Assembly (NCBI RefSeq): GCF_000003605.2
Contig: NW_003120426.1
Coordinates: forward strand, 259,311 to 292,693
Origin: Saccoglossus kowalevskii
Lineage: Eukaryota > Hemichordata > Enteropneusta > Harrimaniidae
Direction of reading: 5' to 3'
Length of the DNA: 33,383 nt
The notes beneath the pieces were generated by a model. The model was not told where the DNA came from. It saw nothing but the letters and a program-made list of their open reading frames with translations, and did no database searches. How positions within the stretch are numbered: position 1 is the stretch's first letter; each line of letters begins with the position of its first letter. Below, one piece after another: positions 1-10,620 of the stretch. The position numbers and the translations under genes are program-made.

Positions 1-2530
1 AGTATCTACAACTGCTACGATATCTGGATGTTTGAATAAAATAACGTTTGGAAAATTGCCCACAATGTTTTCAATTCGTTTGGAGACTTCATGTCTCACC
101 CTTCCAGTGTACATTATTTAAAGAGCATTAGTAAACTGCATCTGAATGGCTAGCATATCACATATTCAAGCTGGTGGTTGTGGTCAAAACCATGATATGT
201 CATACTTGCATACAATAAAACTACCTCTCATTCAATCGCAATTGTACGTTTACAGTCATGATACACAGGTAAAGTGTTTAACATTCAGTCAATGATGATT
301 CTGGTCTATTATTTACATACAGTAAATGAATAATACGGAAACCGGTGCATAACAGTGAATAACAGTTTTAGGAAAATTTACACGCCTGTTAAATGAGTGT
401 ATACATAATCTATATTTACATCAGCTGCAATCAAAATACATCATGGACTAATAACCTTCAAATCCGAAGTTTCCACCACGACTAGCAGATAGTATCTATC
501 ACAGTCATTTCTGTACAATAAAAGGTTCAAATCGCAAAAAGGTTCTCCATGTCTATTTACCGACATATATTTAAAGTGCTTTGTCAATGAGTAATGAATC
601 CCAGCTAATTTTCGGACTTTCCATGTACTTTTAAATGCTGCATTACACTTTTCATCACTGTCCCAGTCTTCTCAGACGACTATACGCATCTGCAGACGAC
701 AATCTTCTTTATTGCGTTTTTTGATTTGAGGAGAGTTTAATAAACATATCGATTGGCGATAGTTTATATGATTCTGCTTTCATCGGCTTTTATCTGAGAT
801 ACCGTTTGACGTCATATGTTTCTATTACGCAAGTGTATTAGAATAATAATAGCTCATCTGTGTCGATAGAAATCCTAATATCTAAAAACAACAAATTTAA
901 GAGCATAAAATGTATCCGAAATGACTAAAATACCATTACGATGATTAAATACCAACACAAGAAGAGCTATGTATCCCCAGCTAACTTTGGAATATCCTAA
1001 GAATTCAAGCAATTATATTGGAATAATGCCGAAATGTTACGTTGTGCATTTGTATAGGCGATATGCATAAACACAACACAATATATGAAAAAATCATAAC
1101 TTCAAAGATATTTCAAATAACAACAAGAGTAACATTCATCTTACCAGTAAAAAATGAGAAGCTTGGGTAGATCACAACAACATGAGATTAAATTTGACTG
1201 CCGACTAAAATGCTTTGTAAACAATGTAGGTTTCAAAATACTCAAATTTATTATATGCAAAGAAATAAAACATGACACGTCCACTATAAAAGGTAATAAA
1301 ATATATTTGCATTATATTAAAGGTGGAAATAGGTATACCTAAAGAGATACTATATAAGGTTGATTAACGCCATCACACACTTCTCTGATTAAAAGCTCTT
1401 GGCAACCAACCAACAGCAAAAAATTACAAAACGGGAAAGCTGTAGTAAACAAAAAATGTATGATGACATCACAACCAGGTAACAGCTAGACCAGCATGCA
1501 TTGGACCAGCAAAGACGTACTGAGAGTGTATGATGAGTATGTAATCTTTAGCTATCCCATTATCTACTATGTAATGCATCTTACAAACATCAATACCAAG
1601 TAAATGACCGACAGGGACTACAGGCGGCATGCCTTTGACAAGTATCCTGTAGAAAACACTATCTTTATCCACGACCAATTGATCTATAATCCGAAGGGAC
1701 AGCATCATTGACACTTCAGTCTCAATATTATATTATCATTCAATTGCTTCTTGTTTTTAGTTTTCCTGTTCATCTACAGCTTTACAGACACCTGTGCTTA
1801 CCATGCAACTCTTCTCATATGTTGGCAATCTTTGTCTTACCTTGAATGCCAAAGTTGTCCTAAAATAAAAACAGCTCAATACATTTTCATGTTATAATGA
1901 ACTCTATTCTTGGACGTCGAGTGCCTTCTCCATTGGTGTATTTTATCCTTTCTTAGATCAACGTCACACACTTGTCAGTATTTAATTTTACTGAATTCTT
2001 TGTCTGGTTTATTTTTGCACTCTCGCTGTGTATTTTGTATAAATGGTCTGTGTCTTTGGAGATATGCTTTTCTGTCTATAAAAATCTGAAGGTATTCACT
2101 CTCATTTATAAATCAAGGAAAGCTTAGAAAGGACAATGTGCCGAGAGTATTGGAGAAACACAAATAATTCAAAATTTAAGATTTTCTTTTCAAACGAGAA
2201 GCTTGGCAACTAATATCTGTCTGCTATTTGAGATGCACAGCATGAAAACAATGTGAATTACATTATTAAAAATTATAATACATACATAATATACATTTGA
2301 TTTTTCATCTATGGTTTTTAGTCTAGTTCCCGAGCATCTCTGTGATTAGTTCAATTAAATTTTTTTAGATATCAGAAATGGGCCAATAATAATCATTAAA
2401 CTCACCATGTCTGTGGATTACCTCAATGAACCAAATGAATTATTATACAAATTAAGCAATTACAATGCATGGAGTTCGATCTGTGTAATGTTTAACGGCA
2501 CACATGTACAACATTTCATTATAATGAGAT
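1..2530. other. No supported gene; AT-rich intergenic DNA
   Basis: I see no convincing exon chain, RNA gene or mobile element here. The longest open stretches are short and have no recognisable motif. One minus-strand 81-codon frame (1469-1714) is listed separately as a weak exon candidate. A plus-strand 62-codon frame at 1154-1342 is lysine and isoleucine rich, as expected of chance reading in AT-rich DNA. Confidence 0.6.
1469..1714 (-). CDS. Weak candidate exon or small ORF, unknown
   Basis: This 81-codon minus-strand frame has a more protein-like composition than its surroundings: hydrophobic runs alternate with charged residues, as in SVFYRILVKG and DYILIIHSQYVFAGP. It opens with ATG and ends in TGA inside a possible donor context (CTG before GTTGTG). 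I recognise no family and see no partner exon nearby. It could be a remnant of a host or repeat gene, or chance. Confidence is low. Confidence 0.15.
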   Translation of the reverse strand: MSMMLSLRIIDQLVVDKDSVFYRILVKGMPPVVPVGHLLGIDVCKMHYIVDNGIAKDYILIIHSQYVFAGPMHAGLAVTWL

Positions 2531-2539
2531 GAGTAAATT

Positions 2540-3560
2540 AGTGGAAAGTTGAAAAGTATTTTTTTATGAAAATTAGGTAATTATTATAGATGTATATAAA
2601 CCTAAAACTAATTTGATCATCACATTGTGTTAGAGTGCATATTTACCAAGATTCATTGAATTAAGATAAGTACTGTCACAGACCATCTATGTATGAATTA
2701 TTATACAAATTACGTAGTTAATATCATCTGATTTTAACCAAAACTTGAGCAGATCTGCACATTATTTCATTGAAATAGAGTAATTAGTACATGTAATATC
2801 AGTGTGAAAGCTGAAAATTTGCTAATTATGCAAATTATGTAATTAATATGCACTGATTTCAACCCAAAATTAATCAGGTCTGTGCATTGTCCTAGAACAT
2901 ATATGTAAAAAGATTCATTGAACTGGGATAAATTAATAGTACTTAGAGTATGAAAAGCCGAAAATTGAATAATCATGCAAATTAGGTAATTAGTATTATA
3001 CATATCTGTCTGTGCAGTGCTATTTCAGTGTAAAAGCCGAAATTATTTGACTTTACAAATTAGTTGAATAAAATGCACACATTTTACCCAAAATTAATCA
3101 GGTTTCAACATTGTTCTAGAAAATATATATATACCAAGTTTCATTGAAAAGTAATAAAGTAATATTACTTGAAGTATGAAAAGCTGAAAATTGAATAGTT
3201 ATGCTAATTAGGTAATTAGTATTTTACATATCTGACTGTGCATTATCCTTCGTGTCTATGTAAGTCTATTGAAATGTGATGATTGGTACCCGAGATATCA
3301 GTGAAAAAGCTGAAAATTTAATAATCATTATGCAAATTAGGTGTATTATATACATGGATATTTACCCAAAAACTAATCAAATCTATGCATAACTGCAGCT
3401 AAATATTAGCTAATTAATAACCTAATAAGGTATAAGGTAATTAACTAATTTTAATCATTTAAAATCTAACCAAATCTGCACATTAGCACAGAGCAACTAT
3501 GTACCAAGTTTCCCTAAAAATTAACATATGGTTTATCAGCGGAACGAACAGACAGACATA
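2540..3560. repeat. Diverged tandem repeat array, full period about 220-227 bp
   Basis: A core resembling ATGCAAATTAGGTAATTA recurs near 2566, 2828, 2975, 3201 and 3330, with weaker copies near 2703 and 3047. It alternates with a second block resembling CCAAAATTAATCAGGTCTG, then ACCAAGTTTCATTGAA. Pairs such as 2975 to 3201 and 2828 to 3047 give a full unit of about 220-227 bp. The copies are heavily diverged, so the array is old. The right end runs into GAACGAACAGACAGACATAC, a string I associate with dispersed invertebrate repeats. Perfect ATGCAAAT octamers sit at 2828, 2975 and 3330. Confidence 0.75.
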
Positions 3561-3851
3561 CACACAGAGTTCCAAATACATCCATACTTTCTCCTATGTA
3601 CGAGATGGAGTACACTATTTAACCTTAATTATTCGAAATAAAGCACATTCACCCGGGTACTCTTGGACGGTCACGCTAAAATGCAGATATTCGCCATCTT
3701 ACTCACACTGGAGTGGTTATTGTGGTGAGTATTTAATTAATGTACAATCTATAGACCTTGGTTGGGAGTCGTGTTTCACAGTACATTGCATGATTTTCTA
3801 TCGTTTATTTGTGCAATGGTTTCATTGCCGCGTCAACATGGGCAGTACTCT

Positions 3852-3924
3852 ATGGCTGTCACCATAGCTCTACTGTGTCGACAATACCAGATCGACACAA
3901 GCGGAGCTATGGACCCACAGCTAT
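3852..3924. other. Imperfect 73-nt hairpin
   Basis: Three nested stems pair across a 10-nt loop: GTGTCGA (3875-3881) with TCGACAC (3892-3898), CCATAGCTC (3862-3870) with GAGCTATGG (3904-3912), and ATGGCTGT (3852-3859) with ACAGCTAT (3917-3924, one mismatch). The internal loops are 4/5 and 2/4 nt. The overall size is like a small RNA precursor, but the internal loops are larger than usual for microRNA. It could equally be the centre of a MITE or a cruciform-forming palindrome. Confidence 0.55.
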
Positions 3925-3995
3925 ATCAAAGCGTGACGTCATTTGACATCGTTTACGATGTAAACAATATGGCAGCGCCCATGTAACGAGCCTGT

Positions 3996-4875
3996 AGGTC
4001 TCATGCCACTAATCAACCAATGGCTGCTCGTAGCTGATGAATTGAGACTTTTGATTCAGTAGATTTTTTTATAATAATAGTAATAAACTACCTTTCATAG
4101 TCATAATTCTATGTAATTATTTTTAGAAATTAATTAAAATTACCAATCATGCCAAATGTTGGTCTGTACTTGTATGTGGTGAATGAGGACATTATACTTT
4201 ACAGTACTGCATCTAATAATCAGGCTTATATTCATTGCCTACCATATAATTTGGTGTTATGCTGAGTGTGTATGTTGCCACTTTCTACAACTAATTGTTT
4301 GGGTATAGGGCGCCACCAAGGGATAGATTTTGATAAATGACTCCCAGGGTTCAAATTTTGGGGATTTTTTTTGCATGGGAAATTACTCGTCTAATGATAT
4401 ATAAGATAAACATAAACAAGAACTTTATTAAACCTTCTTATTTCTGTTAAGGTCTCATGCCACTAATCAACTCAATTTAAATGCCTAGCAAGAACCATTG
4501 AAATGTTTTAATTTTTTTTTCTCAGGTGTCCCTGTTTGAGGGCGTGATCACCTGGGTCAAAGGTGAGACAAACATGTGGTCTTTTGTTTACTACTTAGTG
4601 ACTGTGTACCTGTGAGTTTATTCTGTGTGTATTTGGATGTTCTAATCTTGGTATTTTTCTAGTGATTTCTCTAGATGCAATACAAATGCAGTAGGTGTGT
4701 GAGATTTGCAAGAGTTTGAGCTAGCCAACATTTTAGTTTTTTTCAAGTGGTTGACTAATGGCATGTAGATTTCCTATTTTTGAGCCATGTTTTCATTTTT
4801 GTTCATCATTTTCATATAACAATCTCGTCATATGTTAACACTGTCGTCTATGGAAATTCAATTAGTGGTATGAGC
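3996..4875. mobile_element. MITE-like nested inverted repeats sharing a CTCATGCCACTAATC terminus
   Basis: The same terminal word occurs four times. It reads forward at 3996-4017 and 4450-4471 (identical over 22 bp) and in reverse at 4750-4769 and about 4856-4875 (with substitutions or a 1-bp insertion). The simplest reading is one non-autonomous element nested in another, with the 3996 and 4875 ends as the outer pair and 4450 and 4769 as the inner pair; 4450 to 4875 is an alternative pair. No coding capacity is visible inside. I could not identify target-site duplications. Confidence 0.5.
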
Positions 4876-6429
4876 GAGTTTCCTGCATGACAACAGTGAT
4901 CGTGACATTCATCTTGCTTTGATTTACTAGTAATAGACCAGTGCACTGTGCTGTGACCGACCAAAGACAATCACTTCCAGCATTGCCTGTTGTATCTGAC
5001 AGTGAATTGTTGGTGTTGATATAAAGTTTGATTGTGTTATGATACAATCAGCATTTACTGAGAAATAGTAATTACAGGTATAGTTATTATTACTAGTTAA
5101 GGAAAATATCAAAGAGAAGTATACCTTCAGTATATTTGTTAAAGCGAGGTTAGAAGTTGTTTTGATTTGTGTCCGACTGTGTTGCCATGATGACAGGCCG
5201 CATATTTGAAGGTAAATTTCCATTGTTTGGCGTATCACATATAGTAGGGTTGTTTTTGTACACATCTCGTCTTTAGTTGCATATACATTTTGCAATAGTA
5301 ATAAAAACCTTCATTCGGATCCATATCCAAACAAGATTTGTATGTGACGGTCACCTGGGTAACTCAGGTCAAGTGTGTGACCTTTTGAATGCGCCCTCTA
5401 GTGTTATAATTCGCATAAAGTATATTTTGACTAATCTGTCATTAAACCTGTTGATTGATACAGACCTCTTGTTTTCACTGTGTTGTATGCCTTGCATGGT
5501 ACCGAAGTCATCTGCGACGATAGACCTGTTAGCCCTAAGATTATTACTCAGATTAGTATTTGTTTTTCTCCCACTTATAGTCCCTTTCAGTCGGTACTGG
5601 GAAGTGAGAAGTTTACAACTGTGTCGTAGAAATGATATCCCCAGTACTCTATGGAAGTGAAAAAATCACAGGGTAAAAATGTTTTGTGACACACTAACGC
5701 ATTGAAGTGATAAAGTTGGTATAATTCATATTTGTAGAGCCTGGCACGAAATAATCATGATTGATTTCAATGATTTCTGTGTGTCAACATAAAATTTCCA
5801 CTGATTATTAAACAGCCTTTTTTCTTATTGTGCATGTATTTTTTACGAGCAACTTATTGTAAAATTCAAGAGTAGTTTGAGTCGAACCTGCCCAAAAAAC
5901 TAACATATGGTGTGTATAACTTGTAGATACAATAAATGTGTAAAAGCAGCACATATACTTCAACGATAATTTGAATTTAAATAATTAATCTTTTTTTCAA
6001 TAAAAAAATATGAACGTTAGTACATGTCACATTAATTTAAATAAACACATGACGTACAAAGCGTGCTTTGAGTTACATGTCAATTAGGTGACATTTAAAA
6101 AGAAACATGTGACTTATATGTGATGGGAATGTTAATCCATGTGATGTAGTTCTCAGGTTTTAAACAGAAATCATATTATTACTAAGAATGATATATGTTC
6201 AACTCACTGCAATTCACGCGATTTTACTATGTAGTGCAGCATACTTTGAAGTTGTTATGATTTCTTTTGTTAATTTCTACCAGTCGTTTGTTTTGTGTTT
6301 TGAAAATGTCTCCAATATTAAAATCTACTATTTGGTATGTTATTTCCACTATTAAATCACTGGGAACCATTCTGACTACACAAAGTCAATAACTAACTCT
6401 CTTCGTAATTAAAGTGAGATTTTTAATGT
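4876..6429. other. No supported gene
   Basis: The stretch is AT-rich and without a convincing exon. A 127-codon plus-strand frame (5277-5660) and an overlapping minus-strand frame (4927-5295) have no recognisable motif and no good splice context, so I leave them out as genes. Confidence 0.55.
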
Positions 6430-7240
6430 TAATTACTTTTTAGCACACAATAACGTAATTCAACTGATTATACTCATTCTGAAGCTAGACTCATACAAAG
6501 CGAATCCAGTTATCGGATTTCAAATGATATTTTACACATCAAAGGCTCACCGATCAAAGCACACCTTAGGCTATGTTGCACAAAATAATAACAGCTCTCC
6601 ATATATTATAATTAATCATATGCGGCACAATATGTGAAAAATATTTGATGACCAAAATTACAACTTTACGTTTAATGATCTAGCCAATACAAATAAATTA
6701 TGCGTCATACTTAAGTGCTCTCAGTCAAACCATATTATGATTATAACTATATGGTATTATTAGTTATAATTGAAAATTATTTGTAAACTGACATATACCT
6801 GCATATTCACATTAATATATTTACCGATAATGGGAATTTAGGTATATACTTTGGAAATAAACATTACTTTACTGAAACTTTACTAGATACCTCTCTGACT
6901 ACACACGTAGACAACTGATTTCAATGAATTATTAGTTTTATGTGATGATAATTTATTCATAGCACATTCACACATATTAACGTAATTAAATGCTAGTTAG
7001 GATGCCGGACATGTACCAACCATATTCAGTTACCGTTTTCGAAATGTGATTGCACACATCAAAAACTCAGCGACGAAGACACACCTGAGGCTATGCTGCA
7101 CCAAATACTAAACAGCTCTCCATAGTTATATTACTATGCGGTACTATACGTTCCAGTGATAAACAATTATGGTTATTTATACCAAAATTTACCCTTTTAT
7201 GATAAACATTAAATTACTTTTAATAAACTCGCCAACACTA
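6430..7240. repeat. Diverged direct duplication, offset about 520 bp
   Basis: Two segments share ordered blocks: an ACACATCAAA block (6534 and 7054), ACACCT.AGGCTATG.TGCAC, and ACAGCTCTCCATA (6591 and 7112). They also share weaker flanking words such as TTAACGTAATT and CAGTTA. The offset is 520-521 bp at both main anchors. This is an old local duplication, or two copies of an unknown repeat, in the DNA upstream of the cysteine-rich gene. No ORF is associated with it. Confidence 0.65.
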
Positions 7241-7912
7241 ATATACCAACACAAATCGTATCTGACTTTAATACTTGTAGTCAAAAACTGTCCTGGTTAA
7301 ACACATATGGTGTGGAAACAATAAATACAATTAATTCGTATTCACAGCACATAAACTCATAATCTCATTTGAATATTCTGCTGATAGTAATTGAGTTTGG
7401 AATATGAAGTTAAATCACCGTATATCTTCCTTGTCAGAGCATGTCTCATTATTTAATTGATTAGGACTAAGGTCACATGCAATTCAAATGAACGTGTCAC
7501 CTTGACAAAGACAATTTAATTATATGATGGGTAGTAATTGGAACTCATTGCAGCTTTTAATCGTTTTATTAATTGTTCCATCTAGTTTAATTGATTATTG
7601 ACTGAATTCACAACACATTAAGCTATAGTTTAAGGTAAAACACTTATATAATAATGGCAGTGCAAAAACAACTATAGTAGCGTAGTTACGGTAATAGTGT
7701 GCACATATTAACATAAATAAAACGATTTGGTTTAGAGAATCCGGTTCGTGCATATATGAGATACAACATTTGTAAACTCAGCACGATGTTGTGTTGGTAC
7801 ATCGAATGCATAATCGCATTAAAGTTTTTTTTTGCAGATATTGTCTAAACATATGGTAAATACTGTTTGTTTCACCGCATCTCTGCTCTTTGAAGTACCC
7901 GGTGATGTAATA

Positions 7913-7920
7913 TATAAATA
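7913..7920 (+). promoter_or_regulatory. TATA box of the cysteine-rich gene
   Basis: TATAAATA lies 88 bp upstream of the ATG at 8001. A start site about 30 bp downstream would give a 5' leader of roughly 55-60 nt, reasonable for a compact secreted-peptide gene. I infer this from spacing; no initiator motif was tested. Confidence 0.55.
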
Positions 7921-8000
7921 CAACTAAACTGAAAACTATTCACACACCTGGACTCGGCTGTCAGCGTGCGTAAATTGCTTCGAGTGAAGATATATTCAAA

Positions 8001-10183
8001 ATGCATTCCAGTTATTTTCTGTTAACGCTGGTAGCGTTGGTCTGTGTAAGTACTACCTATATATTATAAATATTCCTCAATTTTATTACAAAACATTAAC
8101 ATGGGATTTCCACTACACAAATTCAATATGATTGATGGTAAAGTATGTGTTTGCGCAGTTGATCGCACGAGTCAGTGGGTGTTGATGATTGTATACACTG
8201 CATCATGAAAACCAACAACAATATAAGTCAGCTAGTGTAGGTTGTGTATAGATAGTCTGTCTTACTGTATATCTTTCTGAACATGCATGGTGTAATTTTA
8301 AATAATGGCCCTTTTTATTTCCAGTTGTTTGCCATTTCTACCGACGGTCAAAAGTGTAAGTGTAATATATTATATTCAGCTACGATCTGTCATGATACAT
8401 TCTTGCTATTACTAGAACGTAACACACTGTTACTGTAATTCCCAAGACGAACAATTTCCTTTAGAAATATAATATTGGTGATAACTATTTGTTAACTGAA
8501 TTGTTATTTTGTAATGTCTGGTTTGAGAACAGCTGTCCACAAAATAATAGACGTGAAATTTGTTATTATTATTGGTATTGCATCACATATTAAATAACAT
8601 ATATAATATACTGGTGTGAACATTCTTCATAATTACTGATGTAGGGGGAACAGCATGTGCAGATATGTGTGATGGTCAATGTCGTAAAAAACACTGCAAT
8701 AGGGATGAATACGAGTCAAATAATCAATACTGCAAGGGCGCCTGTGATGCTCAAAATGGTCGGATATGCTGTGTGAAAGGTAAGCATTCAACAAACAAGC
8801 TTTTTGGATTTGGTTTTTATTCATATATAATTTCATTTTGTGGACAATATATAATGGTTTAACATTCACTTGAAACTTTCATAATCGCTGTACTAATTGC
8901 ATCACATTTTAGTAAGTGAAAAATAACAACAAATAATTTGTTTCTTTTATTATTCCTACTTTGTGCTTGTGAGTTCAGATTTTACAAAGTGTATTTGTGT
9001 ATTTTTCCACAGACCAGCCAGTAATTAACTGCGAATCTGACTGTGGTGGTACATGTCGTAAACATTGCAAACGTGGCGAACAAGATGCGGAACCCGTAGA
9101 TGAGTGTGTTGAAAGTTGTCCAACGGATTATAGGTGTTGTGTGCCAGGTGAAATTTCACACTTAACAATCTGAGAACCTATATGCTTTTTTATATCATGA
9201 ATAAGCGATATTTTGTATTACTCTGTTATACTTTAATCCGTAAAATCAAACTTTAACATGTTCAACTTTTATTCTAATTTAGATGAGGAAGCGTGTAAAA
9301 ATGATTGTAATGGCCAGTGCCGTAAAAATCACTGCAACAGAGATGAATATGAATCATATGAACCAAGTTGTGTAAAAGATTGTGGTGATAAAAAAGGTCG
9401 GATATGCTGTGTTCCAGGTACATTTTACCCATCTCATGGACACGTATTTTGGGTTTCGTTTTTATTAAGGACGATAGTAATTGATGAAACATTAAATACA
9501 GATTTCTGTACTATAATTTCATTTTTAGGACAGGGTACATTGGTCGCATGCGCGGCTGCAAAATATTTATCACATTTTTGTGAATGATTTCAAAAATTGT
9601 ACATTGAATACAAATAAACCTAATTTATGTTGCTTTTGCATGGGGTGTAAAAGACAACAAAATAACATTTTTTTCCTAAATTCTTCCCACATTGTGCCTG
9701 AGAATTCAGATTTTACAAGATTTTGATGTCAATTTTTCCGACAGAAGAACCAGAATACGAATGCGAAGGAAACTGTGGCGGCAAATGTCGTAAACATTGC
9801 AAACGCGGTGAACAAGATGCGGAGCCCGTAGATGAGTGTGTTGCAACGTGTCTACCTGGTTATAGATGTTGTGTGACAGGTAAGATTTCATACTTAACAA
9901 TCTGAGAATCATTATGTTTTTTTTTTATCTTGACAATCCATTAATAGGTCATGAACAAGTTCTTATACACTGACACTTTAACCCGTGAAAACAAACTGTA
10001 TTTTAACATGTTTCACTTTTTCATTTTTTATTTTCAATTGAAGATGAGGAAGCGTGTAAAAATGATTGTAATGGCCAGTGCCGTAAAAATCACTGCAACA
10101 GAGATGAATACGAGTCTAATGAACCGAGCTGCATGAAAGATTGTGATGATAAAAAAGGTCGGATATGCTGTGTTCCATGGTAA
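8001..10183 (+). CDS. Secreted multidomain cysteine-rich protein (five 8-Cys domains, A-B-A-B-A)
   Basis: Seven coding exons can be read: 8001-8045, 8325-8355, 8645-8779, 9013-9147, 9283-9417, 9745-9879 and 10044-10183, all with GT/AG borders. The product is about 251 residues. The first two exons encode a signal peptide (MHSSYFLLTLVALVCLFAIS). Each of the next four exons is exactly 135 bp and in phase 1, and each encodes one 8-cysteine domain; the last coding exon encodes the fifth. Type A domains (exons 3, 5, 7) have spacing C-x3-C-x3-C-x4-C-x11-C-x3-C-x7-CC. Type B domains (exons 4, 6) have C-x3-C-x3-C-x3-C-x12-C-x3-C-x5-CC. The terminal CC and the short C-x3-C recall beta-/big-defensin spacing with one extra cysteine pair, but I cannot assign a family. 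A secreted defence, venom-like or matrix role is only inference. Translation stops at TAA 10181-10183 unless the donor at 10180 is used. Confidence 0.88.
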
Positions 10184-10190
10184 GGTTTCA
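8870..10190 (+). repeat. Duplicated two-exon block (B+A exons with introns)
   Basis: The block holding exons 4 and 5 (about 8870-9430) is repeated as exons 6 and 7 (about 9590-10190). The resemblance extends into introns. Both copies have a GAATTCAGATTTTACAA-like or GAGTTCAGATTTTACAA stretch before the B exon, and a shared start to the following intron (TTAACAATCTGAGAA at about 9162 and 9894). This shows that the alternating domain order arose by copying a pair of exons, not single exons, and relatively recently. Confidence 0.8.
10178..10186 (+). promoter_or_regulatory. Altered last donor/stop of the cysteine-rich gene
   Basis: Other domain exons end in phase 1, as in CCA G before GT. Here the sequence is CCA TGG TAA GG. 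Read through, it gives Trp then a TAA stop at 10181. If the good donor GTAAGG at 10180 is used, the junction to the exon starting at 10471 makes a TGA stop. Either way the protein ends directly after the fifth domain. With the ancestral phase 1 junction, the 10471 exon would have added seven residues before TAA. Confidence 0.6.
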
Positions 10191-10470
10191 CACAACCGTC
10201 ACCATTTGGATTTTGCTTCTATTTAGGTTGTTGTACTTCAACGTATCACACACATCACAATAAAAACATGTGGGAACAAACTATGTCAAGCAACATTGTT
10301 CTTTCTAAAAAGATAACAAAAGTACATTGCACAACTAAATGTATTTTCAGGTGATTATATTTTTGAACTCTTTGTCACGTGTCAGTTTCCAAATTAAATA
10401 ATCATTAACTACCAAATATATTCATATTCTCATACCAACATAAATGTAACTGAATATTTTTTCTTTGCAG

Positions 10471-10620
10471 ATATCACTACCAGGCATCCATAAATAACCA
10501 GCGAGATCTATAGTTTGTCTTATGTAAAGAATAAATTTAGAACTTAGATTATGAATAAAGCATATAAAAAGCACGATGTTTGTCGTAAATATACAATAAA
10601 GAGCGATTTTAAAGACTCTT
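10471..10620 (+). other. Probable 3' UTR exon with polyadenylation signals
   Basis: A strong acceptor (TTTTTTCTTTGCAG) ends at 10470 and is followed by stops in all useful frames. AATAAA occurs at 10530-10535, 10554-10559 and 10595-10600. This fits a terminal, largely untranslated exon of the cysteine-rich gene. Which signal is used cannot be told from sequence. Confidence 0.55.

Noticed and set aside
3499-3867. 122-codon plus-strand ORF
   Set aside because: No motif; it begins in a known-looking repeat edge and ends inside a hairpin. Composition is consistent with chance.
5277-5660. 127-codon plus-strand ORF
   Set aside because: Hydrophobic but without domain, splice context or neighbours. 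Long frames of this size are expected by chance across a window this long.
8633-8869. Minus-strand ORF opposite the third exon of the cysteine-rich gene
   Set aside because: It is the antisense shadow of a coding exon, as are the minus-strand frames at 9274-9492 and 9706-9912.
9258-9587. Single 109-codon ORF through exon 5 into the next intron
   Set aside because: The cysteine domain ends exactly at a GT donor in the same phase as the sister exons. The extension past 9417 is intron sequence.
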